DNA of 64,000 nt from Billgrantia sulfidoxydans (GTDB taxonomy: Bacteria > Pseudomonadota > Gammaproteobacteria > Pseudomonadales > Halomonadaceae): NCBI RefSeq assembly GCF_017868775.1, contig NZ_CP053381.1, positions 1,922,001 to 1,986,000 on the forward strand. The letters are read 5' to 3'. Positions 53,551 through 62,589 of this stretch are shown piece after piece. The notes under the pieces were generated by a model. That model saw nothing but the letters and a program-made list of their open reading frames with translations, made no database searches and was not told where the DNA came from. The translations under genes were made by a program, and so were the position numbers. Every line of letters starts with the position of its first letter. Positions within the stretch are counted from its first letter, which is position 1.

Positions 53551-54159
53551 ATGTGGTTGTCCTGGGTCAATGGGCTGCTGGTTTGCGCCGGTCTGATCGT
53601 CGCTATCGGTGCGCAGAACGCCTTCGTGCTGCAGCAGGGGCTGCGGCGTCAGCATGCCTGGCTGGTGGCCGCGGTCTGTGCGCTGTGTGACTGGTTGCTA
53701 GTGGGGCTGGGGGTGCTGGGTCTGGGCGCGCTGATCGCCGAGCAAGGGACGCTGATGGAGGTGGCGCGCTGGGCCGGCACAGCCTTTCTCGCCTGGCAAG
53801 CGTGGCTGGCGCTGCGCCGGGCATTCACGTGCAATGTACTGGTGGCCGAGGAGCGCGCCCAGGCGTCATGGCGCGGCGCTCTGGCCGCGACCTTGGCCGT
53901 GACCCTGTTCAATCCCCAGGTCTATCTGGAAACCGTGGTGCTTCTTGGCGCCATCGGTGCGGTACAGCCAAGCCCCTGGGGCTTCTTCATTGGCGCGGCA
54001 ATGGCCTCGTTCGGCTGGTTCTTCGGCCTGGTGGCGGCGGCGGGCTGGCTGGCGCCGCGGCTGGAGAGCGAGCGGGTGTGGCGCGCCATCGACCTGGTGA
54101 TTGCCGCTATTCTGGCCTGGGTGGCGTGGAGGTTGGCCAGTGGCGCCATGATGCCGTAA
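53551..54159 (+). CDS. argO: LysE/ArgO-family basic amino acid exporter
   Basis: A 202-residue inner-membrane exporter with about six helices. The family start MWLSWVNGLLVCAGLIVAIGAQNAFVLQQGL (quoted by IVAIGAQNAFVLQQGL) and VTLFNPQVYLETVVLLG are signatures of LysE/ArgO. AAGGAG lies 7 bases before the ATG at 53551; the frame extends 30 codons upstream without family similarity. It exports arginine or lysine under control of the divergent ArgP. Confidence 0.92.
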   Translation: MWLSWVNGLLVCAGLIVAIGAQNAFVLQQGLRRQHAWLVAAVCALCDWLLVGLGVLGLGALIAEQGTLMEVARWAGTAFLAWQAWLALRRAFTCNVLVAEERAQASWRGALAATLAVTLFNPQVYLETVVLLGAIGAVQPSPWGFFIGAAMASFGWFFGLVAAAGWLAPRLESERVWRAIDLVIAAILAWVAWRLASGAMMP

Positions 54160-54172
54160 TGGAGACGACAGT

Positions 54173-54190
54173 CGTAAAGCATTCTTTACG
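54173..54190. promoter_or_regulatory. TyrR/PhhR box 1 upstream of hpd
   Basis: CGTAAAGCATTCTTTACG is a perfect palindrome in its arms and fits TGTAAA-N6-TTTACA at 10 of 12 positions. It is the first of three such boxes before hpd (218 bp before the ATG). Confidence 0.72.
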
Positions 54191-54244
54191 CCGTGTCAGG
54201 GTTTTGAGCCACAACACAGGCCGATCTTATGGAGTTCGAAGGGC

Positions 54245-54262
54245 TGTAAGATTTTTCTTACG
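54245..54262. promoter_or_regulatory. TyrR/PhhR box 2 upstream of hpd
   Basis: TGTAAGATTTTTCTTACG fits TGTAAA-N6-TTTACA at 9 of 12 positions with inverted arms GTAAG/CTTAC. It is centred 72 bp from box 1, about seven helical turns. Confidence 0.68.
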
Positions 54263-54301
54263 ATAAGGGAGAGGCGGAGCTCCGCCGCCCACGCTCCAGG
54301 C

Positions 54302-54319
54302 CGTAAAGGGGCGTTTCGA
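54302..54319. promoter_or_regulatory. TyrR/PhhR box 3 upstream of hpd
   Basis: CGTAAAGGGGCGTTTCGA fits TGTAAA-N6-TTTACA at 9 of 12 positions. It lies 57 bp from box 2 and about 90 bp before the hpd ATG. Confidence 0.5.
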
Positions 54320-54407
54320 GGGGGAAGCGTGGGCACTAGGCTGGGGGCACCAGTTCGGCACCCATGACTGCACGAAATAACAACGGCAAATCCCCCTGGA
54401 GGTAAGC

Positions 54408-55508
54408 ATGAACGCACCCGCCAAGACCGTGTCTCCGATCAGCCAAGAGAACCCCATCGGAACCAACGGCTTCGAGTTCGTCGAGTACAGCGCACCCACG
54501 GCGGAGGGCATCGAAGAGCTGCGCGCGCTATTCAACCGCATGGGCTTCACCGAAACCCGCAAGCATCGCTCCAAGCAGGTGTTCCTGTTCCAGCAGGAGA
54601 ACGTCAACTTCGTGCTCAATGCCGAGCCGGACAGCCACGCCGCCGAGTTCGCCAAGGTGCACGGCCCCTGCGCCTGCGCCATGGCCTGGAAGGTGGCCGA
54701 TGCCAAGCAGGCGTTCGAGTACGCGCTGGCCCACGGTGCCGAGGCAGTGGAGAACCCGGTGGGCCCCGGCGAGGTGGGCATTCCCGCAGTGCGCGGCATC
54801 GGCGGTTCGCTGCTCTACTTCGTCGACGACAAGGTCGACAGCGAAGGGCGCACCATCTACGACATCGACTTCGAAGCCATTCCCGGCCGTTCGCGCAACG
54901 ACAACAGCGTGGGGCTCAAGGTGCTCGACCACCTGACCCACAATGTCGACCGTGGCCAGATGGACAAGTGGGCCGATTTCTACACCGAGATCGCCAACTT
55001 CCGCGAGAACCGCTACTTCGACATCAAGGGCAAGAAGACCGGCCTGCACTCACGTGCCATGACCGCACCGTGCGGCAAGATGCACATCCCGATCAACGAG
55101 TCGGCCGACGATACCTCTCAGATCGCCGAGTTCCTGCGCGAGTACAACGGCGAAGGCATCCAGCACCTGGCCATGGCCACCGACGACATCTACGCCACGG
55201 TACGGGGCCTGCGCGCCAATGGCGTGAAGTTCCTGTCCACGCCGGATACCTACTACGAGAAGGTCGACTCGCGTGTGCCCAACCACGAGGAGAACGTCGA
55301 GGACCTGCGCGAGCTGAGCCTGTTGATCGACGGCGGCCCGGATGAGGGCGTGCTGCTGCAGATCTTCACCGAGACCGTGATCGGCCCGATCTTCTTCGAG
55401 ATCATCCAGCGCAAGGGCAACGACGGCTTCGGCGAGGGCAACTTCAAGGCCCTGTTCGAGTCGATTGAGGAGGATCAGATCCGTCGCGGGGTGCTCAAGG
55501 CGGATTGA
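54408..55508 (+). CDS. hpd: 4-hydroxyphenylpyruvate dioxygenase
   Basis: A 366-residue non-heme iron dioxygenase turning 4-hydroxyphenylpyruvate into homogentisate in tyrosine breakdown. Iron ligands His175 (LDHLTHNV), His253 (IQHLAMAT) and Glu331 (FFEIIQRKGNDGFG) are all present, in the C-terminal VOC module. Length is typical of bacterial HPPD. GGAGG precedes the ATG. Three TyrR/PhhR-type boxes upstream tie it to phhAB and phhR about 15 kb away. A strong terminator follows. Homogentisate pathway genes (hmgA, fah, mai) are not in this window. Confidence 0.97.
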   Translation: MNAPAKTVSPISQENPIGTNGFEFVEYSAPTAEGIEELRALFNRMGFTETRKHRSKQVFLFQQENVNFVLNAEPDSHAAEFAKVHGPCACAMAWKVADAKQAFEYALAHGAEAVENPVGPGEVGIPAVRGIGGSLLYFVDDKVDSEGRTIYDIDFEAIPGRSRNDNSVGLKVLDHLTHNVDRGQMDKWADFYTEIANFRENRYFDIKGKKTGLHSRAMTAPCGKMHIPINESADDTSQIAEFLREYNGEGIQHLAMATDDIYATVRGLRANGVKFLSTPDTYYEKVDSRVPNHEENVEDLRELSLLIDGGPDEGVLLQIFTETVIGPIFFEIIQRKGNDGFGEGNFKALFESIEEDQIRRGVLKAD

Positions 55509-55515
55509 TCGACAG

Positions 55516-55549
55516 GCGGCTCCCATCGCACGGATGGGAGCCGCTTTTT
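55516..55549 (+). terminator. Rho-independent terminator of hpd
   Basis: GCGGCTCCCATC (55516-55527) pairs with GATGGGAGCCGC (55533-55544) around a 5-base loop and is followed by TTTTT. It begins 8 bp after the hpd stop. Confidence 0.93.
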
Positions 55550-55672
55550 CATACGCTTCAGGATGAAAACCCTGAGCACTTCAATTAGTACAAGAAAATG
55601 TCGTTGCAATCTCGGTGTTGCACCGGGCATATTGCTGCGTCAGTTCATAACAACGACTCCTCTGGTGACGTA

Positions 55673-57133
55673 ATGACGACCGAGCAACAACCTCGAGTCC
55701 AGTGGCTCAGCCGCTGGGGCTTCGTGCTGGCGGCGACGGGTTCCGCCGTTGGCCTGGGCAATATCTGGAAGTTCCCCTACATGACCGGCGAGCACGGCGG
55801 CGGCGCCTTCGTGCTGGTCTATCTGGTCTGCATCCTGGCGGTGGGCGTGCCGGTCATGATGACCGAGATCGCCTTCGGCCGTCGCGGCCGAGGCAGCCCC
55901 ATCGACGCGGTGCGTCGGGTGGTGACGGAGTCCGGCAGAAGCTCCGCCTGGTCGCTGCTGGGTTGGATGGCGATGCTATGCGGCTTCATGATCCTGTCGT
56001 TCTACGTGGTGGTAGCCGGCTGGTCGTTCTCCTATCTGTGGAAGATGCTGAGCGGCGGCCTCAATGGCTCGGGTGTCGACGACATGGTGGCGATCTTCGT
56101 CGCCAACAACGAGAACCCGCTCAACCTCGGCTTCTGGAGTACCCTGGTGACGCTTGCCACCATGCTGATCGTGGGCAAGGGCGTGCAGGCGGGCATCGAG
56201 AAGAGCGTCAGCTGGATGATGCCGGGCATGGTGATCATGCTGCTCATTCTGATCGGTTACGGCGTGTTCTCCGGCGGCTTCGGCGAGGCGTGGCGCTTCC
56301 TGTTCTCCTTCAACACCGGCAGCCTCTCCAGCGAGGGCATGCTGGCCGCACTGGGCCATGCCTTCTTCACCCTGTCGCTGGCTTCCGGCGCCATTCTCAC
56401 CTACGGCAGCTACCTGCCGGCGGGCGCTTCCATCGCCCGTACCACCCTCGGCGTGGCGGCGGCCGATACGCTGGTGGCGTTGATGGCCGGCCTGGCGATC
56501 TTCCCGGTGATCTTCGCCAACGGCATGAGCCCCGAGGGTGGGCCGGGGCTGTTGTTCATGAGCCTGCCGCTGGCGTTCCAGGCGATGCCGCTGGGCACGC
56601 TGTTCGGCGTACTGTTCTTCATCATGCTGTCGATGGCGGCGTTGACGTCGTCGATCTCCATGGTCGAGGCCACCGTCTCGTGGCTGGTCGACAACAAGGG
56701 CATCACCCGCCGTACGGCGGCGTGGGGAACGGGCATCGTGCTGTGGCTGGTGAGCACCCTGGCGATGCTGTCGTTCAACCTGGGCGCCGACTGGACCCTG
56801 GCGGGCAAGCACTTCTTCGACTGGCTCGATTACCTCACCTCGCGCTGGATGATGCCGCTGGGTGGGCTGGGCATGGTGCTGCTGGCCGGCTTCGTGCTGA
56901 AGAGCGAGAGCTTCCGCGAGGAGCTGGGGCTGGCACCGTACTGGCACGCGCTGTGGCTGTTCATGGTGCGCTACGTGAGCCCGCTTGGCATCCTGGTGAT
57001 CTTCGTCGATGCGCTGGGCATCGCACGGCTCGAATTCGGCCTGCATTGGCCGTGGTTGCTCGGCGTGTTGATTCTGGTCACCCTGATCGGCGAACTGGCC
57101 AGCCCGAGGCTGCGGCGCACGCTGGCGGGCTGA
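55673..57133 (+). CDS. Sodium-dependent transporter (neurotransmitter:sodium symporter family)
   Basis: A 486-residue SNF/NSS-family symporter with about 11-12 helices. Signatures: [23 protein letters not shown] (ions and substrate bind the unwound GSAVGLGN region of helix 1), then [10 protein letters not shown]. Bacterial relatives such as TnaT and MhsT carry aromatic or neutral amino acids with Na+. The location after hpd suggests an aromatic amino acid, which is an inference. The ATG at 55673 is taken; the upstream frame is polar and the site before 55673 is weak. Confidence 0.88.
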   Translation: MTTEQQPRVQWLSRWGFVLAATGSAVGLGNIWKFPYMTGEHGGGAFVLVYLVCILAVGVPVMMTEIAFGRRGRGSPIDAVRRVVTESGRSSAWSLLGWMAMLCGFMILSFYVVVAGWSFSYLWKMLSGGLNGSGVDDMVAIFVANNENPLNLGFWSTLVTLATMLIVGKGVQAGIEKSVSWMMPGMVIMLLILIGYGVFSGGFGEAWRFLFSFNTGSLSSEGMLAALGHAFFTLSLASGAILTYGSYLPAGASIARTTLGVAAADTLVALMAGLAIFPVIFANGMSPEGGPGLLFMSLPLAFQAMPLGTLFGVLFFIMLSMAALTSSISMVEATVSWLVDNKGITRRTAAWGTGIVLWLVSTLAMLSFNLGADWTLAGKHFFDWLDYLTSRWMMPLGGLGMVLLAGFVLKSESFREELGLAPYWHALWLFMVRYVSPLGILVIFVDALGIARLEFGLHWPWLLGVLILVTLIGELASPRLRRTLAG

Positions 57134-57206
57134 ACGCTTGCCTGCGGCAGGGCTTGACGCTAATGTCGGGCCGGTCCGATGGGGACGTCCACGTCGAGGT
57201 GACAGG

Positions 57207-57641
57207 ATGAGCGTTCGTTCCATTTTCGGTGCCGGTCCGGCTGCCCCCCGCCTGATGCGGGGCGTGCTGGTCCTGCTATTGCTAACCCTGACTGCCGGCT
57301 GTGCCGGACGCGACGGCCGCCAGGTCGAGCGCGCCTCGGTGCCATCCGGCTGGCATGGCGAGCAGGGGCAGGCCTCGTTCTATGCCGACCGCTACCATGG
57401 CCGGCGCACCGCCAGTGGCGAAGCCCACGATCGCAACGCGCTGACGGCGGCGCACCGAAGCTTGCCATTCGGCACCCGGGTCCGAGTGACGCGGCTGGAC
57501 AACGGCCGCGAGACGGTGGTGCGCATCAACGACCGTGGACCCTTCGTGCGCGGCCGTGTCATCGATCTCTCGCGACGCGCGGCCGAAGAACTCGACATGC
57601 TCGGGCAGGGCGTGGCGGAGGTGCGTCTGTCGCCTGAGTGA
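57207..57641 (+). CDS. RlpA-like lipoprotein (double-psi beta-barrel)
   Basis: A 144-residue lipoprotein: lipobox LTAGC at about 28-32 and then a double-psi beta-barrel with [19 protein letters not shown], a His/Asp-containing block and [23 protein letters not shown] (quoted by [15 protein letters not shown]). These match RlpA, whose Pseudomonas member is a lytic transglycosylase for naked glycan strands. It is much shorter than E. coli RlpA (362) and lacks the SPOR domain, so it should not be recruited to the septum the usual way. ACAGG lies just before the ATG. Confidence 0.88.
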   Translation: MSVRSIFGAGPAAPRLMRGVLVLLLLTLTAGCAGRDGRQVERASVPSGWHGEQGQASFYADRYHGRRTASGEAHDRNALTAAHRSLPFGTRVRVTRLDNGRETVVRINDRGPFVRGRVIDLSRRAAEELDMLGQGVAEVRLSPE

Positions 57642-57710
57642 AGTGCCCTTCTCCCAACGCCGTGTCTCCGGTTTCGATGTGGAAACCGGTGGCGGGGCTC
57701 GCCATGGCGC

Positions 57711-58784
57711 TCAGCGCTGCGGCGGCACCTCGCGCTGGAACTCGCGTCGCCAGCGCGCCAGCAGGGCTTCGCGCTTGAGCCGGTCGAGCGTCGCCAACAG
57801 GCCGGGGCCGATCGCGATCGGGCGCAAGGCGTCGCCGACTTCGTCGCGCAGGGCATCCGCGGTGCCGGTACCGGAGAGGCCGGGATGCATGGCACCCAGG
57901 TGGGTCTGCTCGGCGATCACGCGCTGGCCCTCTTCGCTGAGCAGGAATTCCATGAACAGCGCACCCGCTTCGGAGTGTGGCGCCTGGCGCGGAATGAAAG
58001 CCAGGCGCTGGGTGACCAGGGCGTAGTCCTCGGGTACCACCATGACCAGGTCCGGCTTGTCGGCCACCGCGTCGCGAACGTAGCTGCCGAGCAGGTTATA
58101 GCCCAGCAGGTAGCGTCCCTGCTCGAGCCCGTCGAGCATCTCCCCGGTGGTGTCGACGAGCACCGTGCGTGCGCGCCCCAAGGCCGAGACCAGATCCCAA
58201 TAGCGCGGCGAGAGTCGCGACTCCTCGATGGCATAGGTGTATCCCGCGCCGCTGCGTACCGGGTCGTAGGTGACGATGCGGCCCGCCAACGCCTCGGTGT
58301 GGTTGTCCAGCAGCGCTAACAGGTCGCCGTGGCTGCGAACCTCGCCGAAACGTTCGAGCAATCTGCGATGCACCACCATCACGATGGGTTCGAAGGTGAA
58401 GGCGAACAGTTCGCCGCGCCACTGGGCCCACGCCGGCCAGCGGCGCGCCGCGTCGCTGTCGATGGGTTGGGCGTGGCCGTCGTTGGCCAGGTAGTACTGC
58501 CAGGGCATGGCGGAAGAGAGCACCACGTCGGCGGTGTCCGGTGCGTCGAGAAAGCGCTGGTGCAGCTCGAGGGTCGTCAGGTTGCGGTAGGTCAGCTCGA
58601 TGCGCGGGTGGCGGCGATGGAATGCTTCGAGCAGCGGGCGAGCCTGTGGCAGGTCCAGGGCGGCGTGGATGACCAGCGACTGGGGCGCCCCGGCCTCGGG
58701 ATCGGCAGGGTAGTGCAGGGTCTCCTCGGCCGCGGCGGCCAGGCTCCACAGGCTGAGCAGCAGCCAGGACAGGGGTCGGATCAT
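57711..58784 (-). CDS. Periplasmic solute-binding protein of the tctDE operon
   Basis: A 357-residue exported protein: signal peptide MIRPLSWLLLSLWSLAAAA, then a periplasmic binding fold of the iron/thiamine/spermidine-type ABC family (ADVVLSSAMPWQYYLANDG and GYNLLGSYV). It is the last gene of a unit with the two-component system; its ATG (58784) overlaps the histidine kinase stop. No ABC permease lies nearby, so it may sense rather than transport, presenting ligand to the TctE-like kinase. That sensory role is inferred. Confidence 0.83.
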   Translation of the reverse strand: MIRPLSWLLLSLWSLAAAAEETLHYPADPEAGAPQSLVIHAALDLPQARPLLEAFHRRHPRIELTYRNLTTLELHQRFLDAPDTADVVLSSAMPWQYYLANDGHAQPIDSDAARRWPAWAQWRGELFAFTFEPIVMVVHRRLLERFGEVRSHGDLLALLDNHTEALAGRIVTYDPVRSGAGYTYAIEESRLSPRYWDLVSALGRARTVLVDTTGEMLDGLEQGRYLLGYNLLGSYVRDAVADKPDLVMVVPEDYALVTQRLAFIPRQAPHSEAGALFMEFLLSEEGQRVIAEQTHLGAMHPGLSGTGTADALRDEVGDALRPIAIGPGLLATLDRLKREALLARWRREFQREVPPQR

Positions 58785-60154
58785 GGGCCCTCCTCGCTGA
58801 AGCGCAGGCGCACGACGAGACCGCTGGCGTGCGCTGCTTGGGCCAGCTCGAGTCGTGCGCCGTGGGCACGGGCAATGCTGTCGACGATGGCCAGGCCGAG
58901 CCCGGAGCCTTCGCCTCCCTCTTCGCCGCGATGGAAGGGGCGCAGCACCAGCAGGCGACGGGACTCGGGAATCCCGGGACCGTCGTCCTCGACTTCCAGG
59001 CAGGGCGGCTGTGCATGGGTACGCAGGGTGATTCGACGGCCACCGTAGCGGCAGGCGTTGTCGATCAGGTTGTTCATCGCTTCCTGCAGCTGCCAGTCGA
59101 TCCCGTTGACCCGCACCGGTCGGGCGGCGCACTCCACGCCGAGGTCGATCCCTTGACGATGGCAGCCGGCCCAGTGATCGCGTACCGCCTGGCGGGCGAT
59201 GTCGTTGAGATCGAGCGGCGTCAGCTCGGGGCGGTACTCGGGGTTGTCGAGCCGGGTCAGTGAGAGCAGCTGCATGGCCAGTCGTGCGGTGCGGGCGCTG
59301 GTGGCCTGCATGGCGCCAAGCGCATCGCGCCAGCGGTTGGGGTCGTCCTGCCGCAGGGCCAGCTCGGCCCGTGCGGAGAGCCCTGCCAGCGGTGTCCGCA
59401 ACTGGTGCGAGGCATCGCCGATGAAGCGCTCCTGGTTGGCGCGCACCCGGCGCATACGCGCCAGCAGTTCGTTGAGGGTCTCGCGCAGTTCGGCCAGTTC
59501 GCGCGGCAGCGGCAGGTCGAGGGGTTCCAGGGTGCGCGGATCGCGGGCACGAATGGCGCGCCGCAGCCGGGTGAGCGGCGCCAGGGCGGAGCGTATCGCC
59601 ACCACCAGAACCGCAATGGCGACCAGCGCCATGGCCAGGATATAGGCGAGGTTGGCGCGCAGCAGTTCGAGGGTCAACGCATCGCGGCCCTCGCGGCTGT
59701 GGGCGACACGAATCTCGAAGCGCTCCCTGAGCCGCCAGTCCTCCAGCCGGGAGCGGCGCACGCCCTGGCGCAGCGCCATGTCGTGCCAGGTAACGTCGCG
59801 GAACAGCAGCGTATCGCCGGCTTCGGCGTCGCCTCGCTCGTCGCCGGGAAGCTCGGCGTTGCCGGTAATGAAGCGCCCATCCCGATCCACCAGGCTGTAG
59901 AAGACGCGCTCCTCGGCGTCGGTGGCGAGCATGTCCAAAGCCGCCGGGGGAAGATCGAGCCACAGCCGGTCGTCCTGCCACTGCACCTGCTCCGCGATCG
60001 CCAGGCTGGCCGCCTCGAGCAGCCGATCGAAGGCGCGGTCGGCGGTGTGGCGCGCATCCACCCAGGCCTGGAACACCATCAGGCCGCCCAGGGCCAGCAG
60101 CGGGATCAGCAGCCAGGCCAGCAGTCGGCGGTAGAGGCTGTCGCCGCGCTTCAC
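58781..60154 (-). CDS. tctE: Sensor histidine kinase (TctE-like)
   Basis: A 457-residue membrane kinase. Transmembrane helices lie at about 12-31 and 169-190, around a periplasmic sensor of about 135 residues. A HAMP linker follows, then the H-box with phospho-acceptor His250 (ASHQLRTPLAGL), the N-box NLIDNACRYGG, and the G-boxes DDGPGIP and GSGLGLAIV. Both its start and its stop overlap neighbours by four bases. It should sense a tricarboxylate (tctCBA faces this operon) and phosphorylate the adjacent response regulator. Confidence 0.88.
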   Translation of the reverse strand: MKRGDSLYRRLLAWLLIPLLALGGLMVFQAWVDARHTADRAFDRLLEAASLAIAEQVQWQDDRLWLDLPPAALDMLATDAEERVFYSLVDRDGRFITGNAELPGDERGDAEAGDTLLFRDVTWHDMALRQGVRRSRLEDWRLRERFEIRVAHSREGRDALTLELLRANLAYILAMALVAIAVLVVAIRSALAPLTRLRRAIRARDPRTLEPLDLPLPRELAELRETLNELLARMRRVRANQERFIGDASHQLRTPLAGLSARAELALRQDDPNRWRDALGAMQATSARTARLAMQLLSLTRLDNPEYRPELTPLDLNDIARQAVRDHWAGCHRQGIDLGVECAARPVRVNGIDWQLQEAMNNLIDNACRYGGRRITLRTHAQPPCLEVEDDGPGIPESRRLLVLRPFHRGEEGGEGSGLGLAIVDSIARAHGARLELAQAAHASGLVVRLRFSEEGP

Positions 60155-60813
60155 GTGGCCTCCAGCAGGTAGCCGAGCCCGCGCACCGTGCGCAGGGCGA
60201 CGTCGCTGCCGCCCAGCCGCTTGCGCAGCCGATGCACGTAGACCTCGATGGCATTGTCGCCCATGGGTTCGCCCTGGAAGGCTTCGTCGGCGAGGCGGGC
60301 CTTGTCGACGGGCTGGCCCGCATAGCGCATCAGGCAGGCGAGCAGGCGTTGCTCCCGGGGCGGTAGGGCCAAGGCCTCGCCGGCGAGGGTGAAGCGCTGC
60401 GCCAAGCCGTCGAAGTGCAGTACCCCGACGCGCAGCTCCTGCCCCCTCGTGCGCCGCCTGAGCAGCGCACGCACACGGGCTTCGAGCTCTTCGAGCGAGA
60501 AGGGCTTGGCCAGGTAGTCGTCGGCGCCCAGGTCGAGCCCGCGCACACGATCCTCTACCGCGCCGCGCGCGGTGAGGATCAGCACCGGCGTGTCGCGATC
60601 GTGACGCCGCAGCGTCTCGAGCACCTCGAGACCGCTGGCTCCGGGGAGGTTGAGGTCAAGAAGGATCAGGGTGTGGTCGTGCTGTGGGTCTTCCAGGTGA
60701 CGGCGTGCGACGCCGCCGTCGGCCAGGTGCATCACGTCGTAGCCCTCGAGCGCCAGGGCGTCCTGGAGGGTCTCGGCCAGCAGGCGATCGTCCTCGACGA
60801 GCAGCAGATTCAT
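60151..60813 (-). CDS. tctD: OmpR-family response regulator (TctD-like)
   Basis: A 220-residue regulator. The receiver has Asp8/Asp9-type acid residues (LLLVEDD), phospho-acceptor Asp53 (LILLDLNLPGASGLEVL) and Lys103 (LAKPF). The C-terminal winged helix (about 125-220) ends RKRLGGSDVALRTVRGLGYLL, typical of OmpR/TctD. It works with the kinase next to it and probably activates tctCBA; a perfect 18-bp inverted repeat lies before tctC. It overlaps the IclR gene stop by four bases. Confidence 0.92.
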   Translation of the reverse strand: MNLLLVEDDRLLAETLQDALALEGYDVMHLADGGVARRHLEDPQHDHTLILLDLNLPGASGLEVLETLRRHDRDTPVLILTARGAVEDRVRGLDLGADDYLAKPFSLEELEARVRALLRRRTRGQELRVGVLHFDGLAQRFTLAGEALALPPREQRLLACLMRYAGQPVDKARLADEAFQGEPMGDNAIEVYVHRLRKRLGGSDVALRTVRGLGYLLEAT

Positions 60814-61412
60814 GTCATGGCTTCCGTTTCAGCCACGGCCGTCAGCTCCGCCAGCGCCGCCTTCAGGGCCGCCTCGCTGCGTGCATCGAGGCGGCTCGAC
60901 GGACCCGAGAGGGCCAGCCAGCGCGTGGGTTCGCCGGGGGCGCTGGGTAGGGCTTGCAGCAGCATCTTGCCACCCGGCAGCTCGGGGCGGGGATCGTTCC
61001 CTGCGGCCAGGGGCCACTGGCTGCCCGGACGCAGCTCATGGCGCAGCGCCGCCTCGGGCAGGGCGACCAGCCGGCACTCGACCTGGGGACCGTGGTTCTC
61101 GAGTAGGGCGGCGGTCTCGCCGGTCTCGGCAGCCAGCCGGTCCAGCAGCGGCTGTACGCGAGTGGTCAGCTGTCGGCTGGGGGGGTGGCGCCGGGCCAGG
61201 CGAAGCGGCGTGCTACCCAGACTCCAGCGTCCATCATGGCTGCGCTGCACGTAATCGAAACGAGCCAGCGAACCCAGCAGTCGCAGCAGGGTGCTCTTGT
61301 AGTAGCCCGTCGCCTGGGCGAGTTCGGCCAGGGTGAAGGCTTCCTGATCGACATCGAACGCTTCCAGTACGGTCAGTGCGCGCTCGACGGCCTCGACGCG
61401 ATCCTGGGCCAT
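60810..61412 (-). CDS. IclR-family transcriptional regulator
   Basis: A 200-residue IclR-type regulator, short for the family (about 250). The N-terminal winged helix-turn-helix includes AVERALTVLEAFDVDQEAFTLAELAQATGYYKSTLLRLL (quoted by ATGYYKSTLLRLLGSL); the effector domain follows. AGGAG lies 8 bases before the ATG at 61412. It heads the iclR-tctD-tctE-solute-binding operon, all with ATGA overlaps, so two kinds of regulator are made together. The effector may be a carboxylate. Confidence 0.85.
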   Translation of the reverse strand: MAQDRVEAVERALTVLEAFDVDQEAFTLAELAQATGYYKSTLLRLLGSLARFDYVQRSHDGRWSLGSTPLRLARRHPPSRQLTTRVQPLLDRLAAETGETAALLENHGPQVECRLVALPEAALRHELRPGSQWPLAAGNDPRPELPGGKMLLQALPSAPGEPTRWLALSGPSSRLDARSEAALKAALAELTAVAETEAMT

Positions 61413-61522
61413 GCAGTGATCTCCTGAGTCTGGAGGCATTGAACTTTGGTCGCAATTGCAACCCGATGCGTTGACGCTGCCTGTCGACGCGCCTAGTTTC
61501 TATCCTGAAGAACGTTGTTCTG

Positions 61523-61540
61523 CCTTACAGAATTGTAAGG
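61523..61540. promoter_or_regulatory. Perfect inverted repeat in the iclR-tctC divergent region
   Basis: CCTTACAGAATTGTAAGG: 7-bp arms CCTTACA/TGTAAGG around GAAT, 62 bp before tctC. GAACGTTGTTC (61510-61520) and GCAATTGC (61452-61459) are further palindromes close by. Likely binding sites for TctD or the IclR protein. Confidence 0.62.
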
Positions 61541-61602
61541 TAGCCGATGAAAGACCGCAAGCCAACATTTCACAACACGTCAAGACCGGAGGGACCACAA
61601 CA

Positions 61603-62589
61603 ATGTCCACGAAAACGCCACTCAAACTCATCGCCATTGCCGCTTTCACCCTGAGCGCCGGCAGCGCCATGGCCTTCGAGCCACAGGGCAAGGTGGAGTG
61701 TCTCGCCCCGGCCGACCCCGGCGGCGGCTGGGACTTCACCTGCCGCAGCGTGGGCAACGTGATGGAGGAGCTGGGCATCGTGCCGCGCAGCGTGCAGACC
61801 GTGAACATGGCGGGTGCCGGCGGCGGTGTGGCCTTCGCCCATACCGTGTCCAAGCGCGCCGGCGACGAGCAGCTGCTGGTGGCTGCCTCCACGGCCACGA
61901 CCACCCGCCTGGCCCAAGGCCAGTTCCCGGGCATGACCGCCGACATGGTCAACTGGATCGGGGCGCTCGGCGCCGATTACGGCGTGATCGCCGTGGCCGC
62001 CGACTCCGAGTACGACGACCTCCCTGCGCTGATGGAGGCGCTCAAGGAAGACCCGCGCAGCGTCAAGTTTGCCGGCGGCAGCGCCAAGGGTGGCTGGGAT
62101 CACCTCAAGGTGCTGATCGCCGCAGACGCCGCCGGCGTCGATGAGCTGCCGCGTATTCCCTATCTCTCCTACAACAACGGCGGCGAGGCGATGACCCAGG
62201 TCGTGGGCGGCCATGTGGATGCCTTCACCGGCGACATCAGCGAGGCGCAGGGTTTCATGGAGTCCGGTGACCTGCGCGTGCTGGCAGTGCTCTCCGACGA
62301 GCGCCTGCCGGGCGACTTCGCCGACATTCCCACCGCCAAGGAGCAGGGTATCGATGCGGTCGGCCCCAACTGGCGCGGCTTCTACATGCCGGCTGACATC
62401 TCCGACGAGGCCAAGCAGTACTGGATCGACGCCATGGACACCATCTACGAGAGCCAGGAATGGCAGGACATCATGACCAACAATGGACTGATGCCGTTCC
62501 ACATGAGCGCCGGTGAGTTCGAGACCTTCGTCACCGAGCAGATCGACGATATCGAGACCCTCTCCAAGGACATCGGGCTGATCCAGTGA
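61603..62589 (+). CDS. tctC: Tripartite tricarboxylate transporter solute-binding protein TctC
   Basis: A 328-residue periplasmic protein. Signal peptide MSTKTPLKLIAIAAFTLSAG then a TctC fold: VECLAPADPGGGWDFTCRSV (ligand loop), YLSYNNGGEAMTQVVGGHVD (the conserved Gly/Glu block) and VLAVLSDERLPG. It binds a tri- or dicarboxylate such as citrate and delivers it to TctAB. AGGG lies before the ATG at 61603; the upstream frame is open but not family-like. Facing regulators and a palindrome indicate control by TctDE and IclR. Confidence 0.93.
   Translation: MSTKTPLKLIAIAAFTLSAGSAMAFEPQGKVECLAPADPGGGWDFTCRSVGNVMEELGIVPRSVQTVNMAGAGGGVAFAHTVSKRAGDEQLLVAASTATTTRLAQGQFPGMTADMVNWIGALGADYGVIAVAADSEYDDLPALMEALKEDPRSVKFAGGSAKGGWDHLKVLIAADAAGVDELPRIPYLSYNNGGEAMTQVVGGHVDAFTGDISEAQGFMESGDLRVLAVLSDERLPGDFADIPTAKEQGIDAVGPNWRGFYMPADISDEAKQYWIDAMDTIYESQEWQDIMTNNGLMPFHMSAGEFETFVTEQIDDIETLSKDIGLIQ

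Noticed and set aside
58785..60323. N-terminal extension of the solute-binding protein frame to 870 codons
   Set aside because: The extension is antisense-frame noise over the histidine kinase gene. The signal peptide beginning at 58784 defines the real start.
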